Assembly: GCA_028673005.1 (NCBI GenBank)
Contig: CM054118.1
Span: 4,862,410-4,926,409 of the forward strand
Reading direction: 5' to 3'
Length of the DNA: 64,000 nt
Origin: Tanypteryx hageni
Lineage: Eukaryota; Arthropoda; Insecta; Odonata; Petaluridae
The position numbers and the translations under genes are program-made. Positions 42,956 to 54,307 of this stretch are shown piece by piece. Positions within the stretch are counted from its first letter, which is position 1; each line of letters begins with the position of its first letter. A model generated the notes under the pieces. The model made no database searches. It was not told the origin of the DNA and was given only the letters and a program-made list of their open reading frames with translations.

Positions 42956-45560
42956 CGTAATTACATTAAAAATATTATATAGTTCCTCTATACGTAAACA
43001 TAAAAACTTATGGCTTTATCATTCCTTAGGGAGTAATCTCGGGCGATGGGCTCCGATACACTTCATATACTTCGTAAGCGCTTTTCAACCTTTTAAATAA
43101 TTTCACCTCGAAAAGTCAATTTTCGTTATGTATTACAATCGCCGCAGCCGACGAAATTAATGCTTTTAACCTGAATCGAGAAAACAAAAAAGATGTTTCC
43201 ATTCCATCGATCCCTCGACGCCTATTTAAAAAAAACTCGCGGGACTACAGTCAGCTCTTATTTTAACCGACGCCGATTAACGCGCAATTCTCCGACGAAC
43301 GGAAGATTGATTTCATATACGTGATGATGGATTCCGAAGGAGCGTGGGAAGATTAGCGAGAGATACGATATATGGAAGAGAGAGGGAGAGAGATCATGGG
43401 AACGGACCAGACATGCTCATCTGTTACCGCATCCCACTTTCTACGTACACTCCCCGCTTAGGTATACCGAGCACATTCGCGTGTGCGCGACTCGCGCGCC
43501 CCTATCGGCCATCGCTTTCGCCTCGCAAAGTGGTCCTCTTTGTGGAAACCAAGTTGGCTCCTGTGGGGCAATTAATTTTTAAAAAAGAAGGAAATGTGAA
43601 ACGGATATGCGCGAAGGAGTAATCCCTTTTGTTTTTTTCGTCTCGTTTCAAAGAAAGAAAGCGTCTTGGGTGGGACAGGAAATTTGTCGGATTATAAGAA
43701 GTTGTTCTTCATTTTCAGTGAAGCATTTTTTGTTCGGACAAGTAACCCTTAATCGGTATCCTAATTCGACATGGTTCGATTGAGACAAGGTTTTCACTTT
43801 TTGGTAAAGGTTCTTATATGCTCGTTTTTTACTTTATAGCAACGAAGACCGTGAAATTCGTTGCTTATTATTCTATTTAGAGGGAAATCAGCCTTATAAT
43901 CATGGGCGTAACTTTGGGAGTGCAGGCCCACGCAGCGCGTGGGGGGAGGAGGCAAAATAATGTTAGAATTCTCTCATTAAATTGAATTAATAAGAAATCA
44001 AAGATTATTCACTAAAGTTCATAAGAAATTTATTGACCAAGGCCACTGTGAAGCACTTCTCTTGCTATCAACGCTGTTTTGAAATGAGATTGAAAACTGT
44101 ATGGACACCACTATAGTTTTTAATAATGATTAAATACAGACTGGCATAGGATTTGATGCTATACTAGACATTGCCAGTAACTGAGCCGTCAAATGGAAGA
44201 TTTTAATCAAAATTGAAGTTAATAAAAAGCTACCTACGTACTTGTATGTCCAGAAGTATATTAAACCACTAATCACGTCTTTCAGTAGAATGCAAAATTA
44301 AAACTGATGAGAGGATAGAGAAATTTTTATAACTGAAATGTCGAAAAAAATCAAAAATTAAAAACAAAAATAATTTTATAAAAATTTATATTATAGATGG
44401 GCGGCCAAAAAAGTTTACTTGCGTTGGGACCCAAAAATCGTAGCTAGGCCCCTATAACTTATAACACATAATATATTACTGAAAAAAACTGACCAGGACC
44501 ATATCATTTAGTAATGGACAACTTCAACTATTATACTGATTCTGAATAATAAACACGTTATACTGAGAGGAATTAGAATGCAACATCAAAAGGTAGGATT
44601 TGTTAACGCAATACGTGCATCTATCTCTTTCACTGCTTCGGACAGGTTTTTAAAAAATACCCTTTGTATTAAGCCATAATTCTTACCACTCACCCTGCAG
44701 GCATTCACGCATAACACAGCTTTATTTTCCATTATAAAAGTCCTTGAGGTTTGAAGTACAAGATTTGCAACCGCTATTTGTAAGCTGTATGATAAAAATA
44801 AATAATAATCTGCCCAGCAAATAACATCACGGAAGTGTGAGGCTTAGGTGGTTGTAATGCGACAGCATTTCAATGCATACCTACGAGTTCTACTTCGTCA
44901 TATTTAGGTGCGGTTTTAAACGTTTGCATAATACAAACATATTGTGAGCTGACGGAAATTATCTGAAAACCTTGGGTAGTGAAAGCGGTCATCGAGTGAA
45001 ATGTCGCTTTCTCAAAGAAGGAATGAAGAGAATCAAGAAGAGATTAAGTTGACCAAAATTGTCTGCTTTCTAGAAAATCATATAAACGCATAAATTTCGG
45101 TAGTGATGGAAATTCTTTGAATATGACAAAGAGAACTTAGATGTCTGCTTCAGATGGATAGGAAATAATGTTATAAAAAAGAAAAATAACTTTGGTTTGT
45201 ATTTTTTATGATGAGTTCCTCTATTTGTAATCAGTCAACATTAAAAAGCGCTAAAAGACTATAAATTTAATACTTTTTGACTAAAAAGTAGTTTACTCAC
45301 AGATATTATAATCCTGTACGAAAATAAATGTCCCAGTTTAACTCAAGAATGAATTTGAACTCAATCTTCTACCGGCCAATGTAAAATAATCTCTCTCCAT
45401 AATTCTCAAGGATGATATATGACAACTTTAAAAATATAGAGGTAATAAATGAATTAGACTACATTATGAGGCTGTCGTAATAACCAAAGATGTACGTAAT
45501 CTTATGATGACGTCATAATCCAAAACGAGAAAAAAGCGTTACGTAATATGCTCACCAATC
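42956..45560. other. Mostly unrecognised; possible repeat ends at 43905 and 44455
   Basis: ATGGGCGTAACTTTGGGAGT near 43903 and the complement of GTAGCTAGGCCCCTATAAC near 44440-44458 could be ends of one GC-ended MITE-like element, but pairing is poor. A short (GA)n run is at 43377-43395. No gene recognised. Confidence 0.35.
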
Positions 45561-45576
45561 CTTCCCTTTCCATATA

Positions 45577-45587
45577 TATATATATAA

Positions 45588-45620
<33 letters not shown>

Positions 45621-45645
45621 CGCGTGCGTGCGTGCGTGCGTGCGT

Positions 45646-45722
<77 letters not shown>
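45577..45722. repeat. Compound microsatellite (TA)n-(TG)n-(CG/TG)n-(TG)n
   Basis: About 25 bases of TA, then TG, then CGTG units, then about 75 bases of uninterrupted TG ending at 45721, directly against the following dispersed element. Confidence 0.95.
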
Positions 45723-45723
<1 letters not shown>

Positions 45724-45724
45724 T

Positions 45725-45890
45725 AACTTAAGGAAATGAAAAGGTAGTGATGAGGGTGGCAACAAGGTGTTGAAGTCAGAAACCAAGTTGGCAGGCTGCT
45801 GGGGCCGTCGAAGAGACACGTTAAACACACGAAAACAAAAAAACACGCAAGCTTATCGGGCCTATACCCTTCTTCAGCGATAGAGAAACT
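45725..45890 (-). repeat. Microsatellite-bounded dispersed element, copy 2
   Basis: Reverse complement of 5358-5555 with moderate divergence. On the minus strand: ATCGCTGAAGAAGGGTATAG, GGCCCGATAAGCTTGCGTG, GTCTCTTCGACGGCCCCAGC, CAACACCTTGTTGCC, CTTTTCATTTCCTTAA. Its head faces the (TA)n run at 45901 and its tail the (TG)n run ending at 45721. Confidence 0.7.
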
Positions 45891-45900
45891 GAGAGTGATC

Positions 45901-45952
<52 letters not shown>
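45901..45952. repeat. (TA)n microsatellite
   Basis: About 45 bases of TA adjacent to the head of the preceding repeat. Confidence 0.95.
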
Positions 45953-45954
<2 letters not shown>

Positions 45955-46835
45955 TTAAATGAGAGTGACACACTGAGCGGGGAATGAAAATTATATATAT
46001 ATATACACACATTTGTTTGGTAATTACTTGGTTGGGTAATTAGTATATGTACTAAAAGAATAATCAAGTCGCCTTATGGCTGGAATCCAATTGAGAAATC
46101 AGATAAGTACAACAACCACCACCATCAGTGGTTATTCTCCGATAGTAGGACCTAAAAATTCCCCACCCTTTTTCTAGATATCAGAACTATCTGATCAATT
46201 GTATACTTTATTAAAAAATTCGTTTCAACTCCAAAATATGATCTATGGATGTTTTACGTCATTCAAGGAGTTTACTTTGCTATCATTTTTAAACGCGGCA
46301 AGGATCCGAAGATATTTATCCTGGGATGCAATTGACATCAACAAAGAATTGAAGTAAAGAATTCAGTCGAAGTCTAAGGAAAGAATGATATAATTACATT
46401 CAGTACAACTTTAACGCAGCGCCTAGGAATACTAAATGGGAAAATATCTCCGGACGTTAGAGTTACAGAAGAGTTAGTTTACGCGTGTGCATACACACAT
46501 ACATTATACATTCATATATGCATGCGATGATGACGTCCATATGCGGAGTACCCTAAAATAGCGTTCGGCAAGTAAGGCGGCAAAGATGCAAGGGAGAGAA
46601 AGAGAGGAGGATGAGGTCGGCGACCCTTCCTCCTATTGCGCAGCATCCGATTCAACCCTCACCAATTCCCTTTCGCCCTACGCTGTCCCTTCATCCGGCA
46701 CCACTCACTCGCCACCAGCTGGAATGAATGGTGAGGAGGGCGGAGAGGAATAAAGAGAGGAGATGTCCTTTGCATAATCCGCGCGGCGACCGTCAGTAAC
46801 GTCCAACTGGACACTTATTTCCTTTTTTAGAGGAT
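45953..46835. other. No recognisable feature
   Basis: AT-rich, grading into GC-richer sequence near 46550-46800 just upstream of the pyrimidine tract, as also happens before the 1140 tract. Confidence 0.45.
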
Positions 46836-47690
46836 GGAATGTTAACCCCTTTCCACCTCTCCTTGCTCCCTCTATCTTCCTCCTTTCCCTCTTCGCCTTA
46901 TTCTCTTCCTACCTATCTCTCCCGCTGTCTAACACCTTCCTGTTCCCCACTCCCTCTTACCTACCTCTTGCTCTCTCCCTCCCTTTCCTTTCTCCCTCTT
47001 CTCTCTATCCCCTATCCCACCTTTCTCCAGTTACATCTCTCACTCCCCTTCCTCACTACTCTTTCACTCTCCGTCTCCCTCTACTTCACTCTCTCCCCCT
47101 GATCTCCCTCCCTCTTTCTCTCTTTCCTACTCTCTTCCTCCTCTCATTCTCATCCTCCTATCCACCTCATCTCCCTCTCCTCTATCCCTTCCCTATTCCT
47201 CTTCTATCCCTCCTTTCTTCATCCAGTTATCTCTTTCTCTCCATTCTTTCACTCTCATTCCCCATCTCCTCTCTCTCTCCCTCTTCTCTCCTTCCTACTC
47301 TCTCTCTCCATCTCATTTCCCTCTTCTCCCTCCCTCGCCTCTCACTCCTCTCTCCCTCTCCACTCCTCCAATCTCCTTTCTGCTCACTCTCCGCCTTCTC
47401 TCTCTCCCCTTTCCCTCTTATCTCCCTCTTCTTATCCGTGCCACTCTCCCTCCTCTCCTTCTACCCCGTCCTCTACCTCACTTGCTCTCTTCCTCACTCT
47501 CTCTCTCTTTCTATCTCCCTACCCCTCTTACAGCTACTCTCCCTCCGTCACTTTTCTCTCCTTCCTCTCTCTCTCTCTTCATCTCTCGCTACTTTTCCCT
47601 ATCCCTGCTACTCGCCCTCTCTCTCTTCTCTCCTTCCATCCCATTCTCCCTCACTCTCATCTATCCCTCTCGTCTGCGGTCCAGTCTCCG
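46836..47690 (+). repeat. Long pyrimidine-rich tract
   Basis: About 850 bases of nearly pure C/T on the plus strand with CTCTCTCC, CCTCC and TTCCCTC units. It is the longest of four tracts, all with pyrimidines on the plus strand. Open frames inside are compositional artefacts. Confidence 0.92.
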
Positions 47691-48105
47691 CATCTCGTCC
47701 GAGAGAAGGAAAAAGATGAGCTTCAAACCCATCCATCCCTTCGTGCGAGACCATTGCCCTTCGCAGTAAATCCCCTTGCATTAGAGACTAAAAGGCGAGC
47801 ATGTGATATATATGCAGGAGGACGGGAACTCGATCTCAGAGCCGTTCCTCCGCTAAACCCTCGTGGCTACTGCGACGAAAAATGGCAGGAAGTTCATTAA
47901 TTAAAGATTGCATTGTCGTTCATTCTAATTACCTCTCCGAAAGGCCACGTTTTTAATACGTTCTCAAAGAAATTAATAAAACATGGGCTGAGTCGATATG
48001 CTAGCTATAGTTCAAGACGTGGACGGCTCTCTAATACTGAATCTGCAAATATTGAAAGAATTCGTAATTCCAATTTAAGTCGTAACGTTTGTTGGCTTTA
48101 TTTTT
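47691..48105. other. No recognisable feature
   Basis: Transition from the pyrimidine tract to the inverted repeat arm; no motif. Confidence 0.45.
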
Positions 48106-48990
48106 GTTATGAATAGAATCTACAAAGCAACGAGCAACGAGCAGACAAAATAGCCTCGAATCGGAACAAATTAGCTTGAAGCTAATTTCCTTTGGGATTT
48201 GTTCCTATGGATGTCTAGACAACGTGGTAAAAAAATCCCCATGAATCCGTGTTTCGGAACACCATTAAAATCATAATTAACTATCAAAATGGCGTCCAAC
48301 CGGACTTTATACATATATTTCCTAATTGCTCTTAAATAGCTTCATCGATTTACATGAAACCCCTTTTAATACAAAGACTAATGAACAAGCTTTAAGGGCC
48401 GTAGCATTTATTGTGAACATTTAAAAGTGTTATAAGGAAAAATTGAAAGTTATGAAGAACTTATTGACCTACAAATGCCTCACTCCGAAACAAAATCTAC
48501 AACTGCATTTAAATCGTTCAGTTTATTAAATGAAAGCTCAAATAAATCTTATAGATAATTAAATGATAAACAATTTAAGTGCTTGTTCGTAAAAATCCGT
48601 AAACTAGAGTAGGAGCTATGAATGTTTCAAGTGAGCAATCTCTGACTCGGGAGAAGTTCAGCGCGCCTGGAGGGCAGCGACCCAATGTCAACTGCCTTTC
48701 TCATGACTCAGTTTGTGGTTGTTAGTCTGGGTGTTCCTTGACCGTAAGGACGATAATAATAATTGATGATTCGAAGGTATTCAATAATGAAATTTCGGTT
48801 GCATTTTAGTAGATAGTTAAGAGTAGTTACATCATACATCCTCCTCCCAAATTATATGTCCAACTGCTCCCATGAACGACATAAGTAAGTGAACCCCTCC
48901 TAACCTCATAATCACTTTTACGACATCGATGTTAAGATCAGATGAGTAAACTATATCAAGGGCTTTTATAAAAAGAGGTTGATTGAAAGT
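48106..48990 (+). repeat. Left arm of a ~0.86 kb inverted repeat pair (partner 62279-63128)
   Basis: Reverse complement of 62279-63128, nearly identical over most of its length, with small indels and one larger difference: about 40 bases between GGAGGGCAG and TGGTTGTTAG (48676-48715) are absent from the partner. Contains a palindrome (AATTAGCTTGAAGCTAATT, about 48169) nested within GGAACAAA...TTTGTTCC. Its end (48840-48990) includes, on the minus strand, the last ~50 codons of the gene fragment at 62058-62438. Confidence 0.92.
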
Positions 48991-49389
48991 CTGTTGTTGT
49001 TAGTTTGGGTGCATCATGAACCATCTTAGCTTTCTAAAACTCGGATACTACTAACAGTACAGTTCGGTTTTCTTTGGAGATAACACCGTGCTCTACTTCT
49101 TGTTGTATCTATAGTTTGAGTGCTTAGTTAAACTGCCTTTTTAACACTCCAGCAGGTGCTCTGTGGCACAAAGTGCAACAAATTAAGCATAGGGAGGCGG
49201 TAAGTTGTTGTTGTGCCCGCGGTTATTCCCATTGTGTATTCTTTAAGTAAATCCTTGGCTTTCAGATAGCGTTGTTATATGTTTTTTTACATACTCTCTT
49301 TGCAGGTTGGGTACTTGCCAGGTAGCAACGTTACATCAAATGTTGACATGAATTTAAAAGAAATTTGAAAATATTAAAAACTTACATCG
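48991..49389. other. No recognisable feature
   Basis: Between the repeat arm and the LINE 3' end. GTTGTTGTTAGTTTGGGTGC near 48993 loosely repeats GTGGTTGTTAGTCTGGGTG at 48714. Confidence 0.4.
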
Positions 49390-49618
49390 TGATCATAATC
49401 ACTTGTCAAAAAAATTTCAATTTCTATAAAAAATATACAATTTACATTCAAATTGCTTTTTCCATTTTGCTTTAATGCCATCTCTCCTTGGAGACGAAGT
49501 TTTCGGGGTTCATGGTAGGCCTTCACGGTTACCGTAGCGGTCCCGGGGCCCACGAAGTCCCCACCGTACTTCACCCTACTGAGCATTCCCTCTACTTCCT
49601 CCGGCTCGATCGTCATCC

Positions 49619-52020
49619 TCAAACAAAAAAACATTTACATTTTAACTTAAATTGCTTTACCGTTTTAGGATAGGGCTTAAAGATTTCCTCAGGTAACTCA
49701 TTCCATTCACAGATTCCTCGATTTAGGAAATATTTCTTGGCGGCGTCAGTTTTCTGTGGCCTGTATTTAATTTTATATCTATGGTCATTTCTTCCGATGT
49801 AGTGCGGTTTCTCGATCCCAATTAATAAGGTTTCCCATGCCTCTTTCTTATTTAATATTTTAAATATCCCACATAGCCTATTGAGTTTCCTTCTATTTTC
49901 CAATGATTCCCAACCTAGCACGCTTATCATTTCTGCTACACTTTCAGTCCTCTTATGCTTCACCATCACGTATCTGGCAGCCTTCCTTTGTAACTTTTCT
50001 TACTTTTTATCTGCCCCACTTCATACGGATCCCATACAATCGTGGAATATTCCAAAATTGGTCTTATAATGACTTTATACGCTAATTCCTTTGTGGCTTT
50101 GCCGCTCCCCTTGAGGTTTCTCATCACCTAATGTAAGGATTTATATGCCTTTCCTACAACATGACCCCACCCAAAATTTGCTGAAATAATTATTCCTAAA
50201 TATTTACAGTACTCACTTTTAGCTCATATTGCCTACATCCCTTAACTCTTCTTTTAGTAAAAGTTATGAGCTTACTTTTTCCAACATTTATGTCCATTTT
50301 ATTAGTTGATATCCAGGTAGTCACTTTCATTAAGTGCTCTTGTGAGTTGTTCCTATCATCCTGACTTTTTATTCTCCTATATAATATATAGTCATCAGCA
50401 AAAAGACGTATATCTGAAGATATTTTTACATGGAGATCATTGACGTAAATAAGGAATAGTAAGGGGCCTAGGACACTCCCCTGAGGGACATCGGATGTGA
50501 CCGGTCTTTCGTTTGAGTACCCTTGTCCTACTTTGACCCGTTGGGTCCTTCCGGTGAGGAATTCCTTTATCCAGCCTATTACCTTTTTATCTACATTAAG
50601 CTTCTCTACTTTCTCGTGTAAACGGTCGTGGGGTACACTATAGAATGCTTTTTTGAAGTCTATGATTACTGCGTCAATTTCCTCCCCATTGTCTAAAGTG
50701 TCAGCAATATCTTGACAAAGCCCTAGTAGCTGTGTCTCACACGAACCATGTTGGTTTCAAAAGAGCCAATTCTTTTCATCCCAAAATTTTCGAATATATT
50801 TCGCAATTATTTTTTCGAACAACTTGCACACGACCGACGTTAGGCTTACTGGTCTATAATTCTCAACCTTAATTTTACTTCCACTCTTGTATATAGGAAT
50901 AACGTTAGCTTTTTTCCAATTTGATGGTAAGTTTTTCTTATTTAGGGTTATGTAGCACAATGTCCTTATATATGCAACTATTGCTTTCGCAGTCAGCTTC
51001 AATGCATCAATCGATATGTTATCAGGCCCCATCGACTTATTTTTCCGTTGCTCCTTTCGCCATTTCTTCATTTAAATTACCAAATAGCATTTTGTATTTT
51101 TCCAAATACCCAGGTCCTAAGTCTTTCTCTTTATGCGCAATCCTAGTTTTTCTCTTTAGCCTCCGTATATTTTGATTGTAATGTTCTGGATCGCTATTAT
51201 TTTTAAGCATTTTTTGTGGAACAAATTTTAATAGCCCTTCATAAATAATGTCCTTCAATGCATTCCATAGCTCATTTATACTCCCCCCTTTACCCGCCCA
51301 CCTAGGAAAATGGTCCCTTAAGTGGGTTCTAAAACCTTCATTATTTCCTCTTTTATAATTCCAAATAAAATTATTGCTCAATTTAGTTGCTTTGGTCTTA
51401 AGCCATTCTAATTCTATAAGCACTGCCGCATGGTCACTTAAACCTGGTATGATCTCAGGGCAAATGCTTGTTTTATACGGCCTTAAAAGAAAGACATCTA
51501 GAATATTTCCTTCCCTTGTTGGTTTGTTAGACGATTAGCAATGCTTTGGGCCCTCCCATCCCCCACTGTGTCCCCATCCCACTGAACGCCCGGGAGGTTT
51601 AGGTCACCCGCTATTAGGGTGTGACTACCTGGTCTTTCCGAGCATATATCTGCCAGAACCTCCAGCGTAAACATGTCATCGTTTGGTTTCCTGTATACTC
51701 CTATAATATCCATTGCTTTCTCACTATTTCTATGAAGTAGCTTAATGAAAAGCATTTCACAGTCGTCCCTCACCCATTCTAGCGTGCAAATAAAGACACC
51801 CCCATCCTCTTTCGTCTCCATCCCTCCTATACACTACAAATCCCTCCGGAAATATTTCGTTAGAATATATGTCCTTGCTTAACCAAGATTCCGTACCTAT
51901 GACGACATCTGGTCTACAAACCTCAATTAAGGACTGAAATCCAACCCGCTTGTTTTTAATGCTACGGCATTTAACCTGAAGAATCTTTAAACCATTACCT
52001 TCATTCTCGTGTGTGTCCAC
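49619..52020 (-). pseudogene. LINE ORF2 remnant: endonuclease and reverse transcriptase (outer LINE)
   Basis: Minus-strand order: endonuclease 'LQVKCRSIKNKRV', 'VVIGTESWLSKDI' (about 51910-51875), 'IAGDLNLPGVQWDGD' (about 51620-51575), 'GLSDHAAVLIE' (about 51445-51415). RT follows: 'SMGPDNISIDALK' about 51030; 'NYRPVSLTSVVCKLFEKI' about 50860-50805; motif A 'VIIDFKKAFYSVPHDRL' about 50670-50620; motif B 'VPQGSVLGPLLFLIYVND' about 50490-50435; motif C 'RLFADDYILY' about 50410-50380. C-terminal 'PHYIGRNDHRYKIK' about 49810-49770 ends near 49619. Catalytic motifs are present, but frameshifts or stops near 51800, 51500, 51050, 50755 and 49970 kill it. Confidence 0.88.
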
Positions 52021-52049
52021 AGAAAAACCTCCAAATCCCCGTCCTAGTT

Positions 52050-52281
52050 TTCCTGTTGGACGAAGGATTTCAAAACACCGTTTATTAGTCTGCCGAACTT
52101 GAAGGAACCTCTTCTGTTCAAATGCAGCCCATCACGACCCAAATCCCCTTCACAAATCCAGCAATTAGGATCAACAAAAATCAGACCCTGTTTACTGCAT
52201 ACCCAGTCTATCCCTTCATTTATATAGTCTATTCTCCTATTGTCCATATCACGTCTTCTAATTATTCCACTAATCACAATC
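52050..52281 (-). pseudogene. LINE ORF1 C-terminal part, SGNH esterase block (outer LINE)
   Basis: 'VISGIIRRRDMDNRRIDYIN' continues the esterase domain begun at 60803-61446; 'EGDLGRDGLHLNRRGSFKFG' carries the D-x-x-H pair (Asp-Gly-Leu-His) expected for the catalytic Asp and His of SGNH hydrolases. ORF1 ends near 52047, just upstream of ORF2. Confidence 0.8.
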
Positions 52282-52624
52282 ACAAGTTAGTGCCTGGCTG
52301 ACGAAGGGTAAGGACGTGCCTTTCACTTCCTCCTGCGAGAGCATCTGACCTGCGGGTGACCGGCGCTTTAATAGCAGTAGCTGTAGAGTACCTGTAGCAG
52401 TTGTCCTTCCGTAGCTGTATCGTTGTGTAGCCGTATAAGTAGATTTGAAGTAACCGTACTGATAAGTAGAACTAACATTTATTTGTATTGTTTATTGTAG
52501 TATCTCTTGATCCCAATATTGTTATTTTTCTGTAGTCGTATATTTCTAGCACTGTAGCGCCCTTGCTTTTAAAAAACTCATATTCAAATAGTAATTGTTT
52601 CTGTAAGAACTCTACGCTGTTTGT

Positions 52625-52780
52625 GTACTAACTTAACTTGTTTTAACTTGTTTATCGCTGTTGGTGTACTAACCTAAGTTGTTTTAAACGCTTGCTTGTG
52701 TGTATATCTTGCCTGTTGGTGTAGTAACTTAAGTTGTTTTAACGCTTGCTTGTGTGTATATCTTGCCTGTTCGCTAACGT
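52625..52780 (+). promoter_or_regulatory. Direct repeats in LINE 5' UTR
   Basis: GTTGTTTTAACGCTTGCTTG and TGTGTATATCTTGCCTGTT occur twice about 55 bp apart (near 52678-52730 and 52733-52785), preceded by a partial third unit near 52629. Tandem monomers upstream of ORF1 occur in several LINE families, where they can act as internal promoters. Regulatory role is inference. Confidence 0.5.
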
Positions 52781-52930
52781 TGTTTGTGTGGTGAGTCAGC
52801 GTTTCCCTTTCACTTTTTACCTGCGTTCCTCTCTAGCGTACACCTTAAGTCCACGAGTTAGTTAGTTACTTAGTATAACCTTAGTTTGAAGTTTAATTTA
52901 ATTTATAGCTAGTACAGATTAGTGTTTAGG

Positions 52931-53310
52931 ATGGCTTCACCTAGGATTCCCGTTTCCTCCTTTCTATGTGACGCTGATTTCGAGGGAATGAGGTCTCGAA
53001 TCACGGAGCTGGTAAGAGAGGTTACGGGCCTCCGTCGGAGGGTGGCAAGAGCGGAGTGGGCCCTTGTTCGTGTTGGGAGAACGCATCCATCCCCGTTTCT
53101 TCAGCGGAGGCTGGATCAATGGGAAGTCGGGGTGGGAAGGGAGAGCTCTTAGTAATAGGTAGTTCTAATGTCCGGCGTGTTATGGCTCCATTGCTAACTC
53201 GGGCCCGCTGGGAGGGAGTGGCATGCAACTATGAGAATGAGATCACTGCGTAGTCGGGCGCAGAATCTCCTGCCACTTGTCTGCTCTCCTGGTGGAGGCA
53301 CTTAAGCGGC
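52931..53310 (+). pseudogene. LINE ORF1 N-terminal part (copy B), SGNH block I
   Basis: Begins 'MASPRIPVSSFLCDADFEGM', followed by a heptad-like Leu/Val/Arg stretch ('ITELVREVTGLRRRVARA') likely to form a coiled coil. After a frameshift near 53125, 'GELLVIGSSNVRRVMAPLL' (about 53139-53195) corresponds to SGNH block I, with the usual Gly-Asp-Ser replaced by Gly-Ser-Ser. The frame stops at 53252-53254 and the gene is then cut by the Jockey-like insertion. ORF1 proteins of this kind bind element RNA. Confidence 0.72.
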
Positions 53311-53324
53311 TGTGGATGCTGTGT

Positions 53325-54300
53325 AGATTACTCCTTTGGGAGTATTTGGGCTCGCTTTAGCCCTCTGATGCGGCTCCTCTTGGGGCCACGGACCGAAGTC
53401 TTGGTGGTATCAATTATTTTTGGCCCTGAAAAGGTCCTGATTTGTCCCGCCGTTAGGTCCTCCGCCGTTTGGGGGGGAGGTCTTCCTCGGCTCCGGTTGA
53501 TGCTCTCGGTCGCTTGTGCCTGTCCCAGGGGAGCGGGCGTGCGTCGGCAATCTCTCTGAGGATCCGGGCGCTGCGGTGGGCTGTAGATTCCCAAAAGCGG
53601 GCCGCCAGCGTCTGCATGGCTGCGGAGATCGGCTGAAGGGGCAGCCAGGTTAGACGTCGGAGACCATCCTGCGTCTGTTGGCGATGGTTCTCAGGCAGGA
53701 TCTTTCCACGTGGTTGAGGGCTGATTTGCTCCTGCATAGTAGGCGGCAGCTCCATGCAGGCGATGCGTAGGTCATCGTTGGCCGAATGACGGCGCGGTAG
53801 AGATGGAGTTTCCTCTGCATGGAGATGAAACGGTTGCGGAGAAGTGGAGCCAGGCCGAGTTTTATCCCGAGGGCTCGGTGGGCGACTCTCGCGGCGTGCC
53901 TCTCGAAGGTGAGCTTCCTGTCGAGCGAAACTCCTAGGTATTCGGCCGAGTCTTTCCATTCCGCCTCCTCGGTTCCTATTAGGATTCCGTCCGGGTCCGG
54001 CGAGGAAGAGGTGGAGAAGATTATCGTCTGTGTTTTCCCGGAGTTTATTTGCAGCTTGGAGGCCGCAAACCACTCGAGAAGGGAGTCAGCTGCCCGCTGC
54101 AAATACTCGGCGGCTTTCGCTTTCTTCGTCGACCGGCAAAGAATGGCGGCGTCGTCGGCGTAGAATGCGTGGAGTGTATACCAGCCTAGGTCCGTGGGGG
54201 CATCGGCCGTAAATACGGGAGGGAGTGGCTGAGCGGGTGTTCTCCAGGTGTATACCAGGAGGAACGGTCCCTCAAGTGACGAGGGCGGTATGGGAGTCGG
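53325..54300 (-). mobile_element. Jockey-like LINE fragment nested in ORF1 of copy B
   Basis: GC-rich compared with its surroundings and on the opposite strand to its host. It starts within the RT and runs to the 3' end near 53325, thus 5'-truncated. No clear A-tail or target duplication found; boundaries within about 30 bp. Confidence 0.8.
53450..54300 (-). pseudogene. Jockey-like reverse transcriptase C-terminal part
   Basis: Minus strand: 'PFLLVYTWRTPAQPLPPVFT' (motif B side), motif C 'AFYADDAAILCRST' (about 54165-54125), 'LLEWFAASKLQINSGKTQTI' (thumb), 'YLGVSLDRKLTFERHAARVA', 'AVIRPTMTYASPAWSC', then after a frameshift near 53670 'RLTWLPLQPISAAMQTLAAR' and basic C-terminus 'EDLPPKRRRT'. 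FADD-type box (YADD) is intact. Fingers and endonuclease are absent. Clade assignment (Jockey/R1 group) rests on the order and style of these motifs. Confidence 0.82.
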
Positions 54301-54307
54301 TGGAGTC

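Larger units (their letters stand above)
49390..52281 (-). mobile_element. Outermost LINE of the nested cluster (CR1/L2-like), 3' segment
   Basis: Minus-strand LINE whose other half is at 60803-61500. The ORF1 frame breaks off at 60803 ('KFTDAKI') and continues at 52281 ('VISGIIRRRD'), so a single element was split by insertion of the plus-strand LINE. This half holds the end of ORF1, all of ORF2 and the 3' UTR. The 3' end lies near 49390 (GATTATGATCACGATG on the minus strand). Confidence 0.88.

Noticed and set aside
46839..47769. Frames in the long pyrimidine tract
   Set aside because: Compositional; no recognisable protein.
53819..54163. Plus-strand frame within the Jockey-like fragment
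   Set aside because: Antisense of the RT; no motif of its own.
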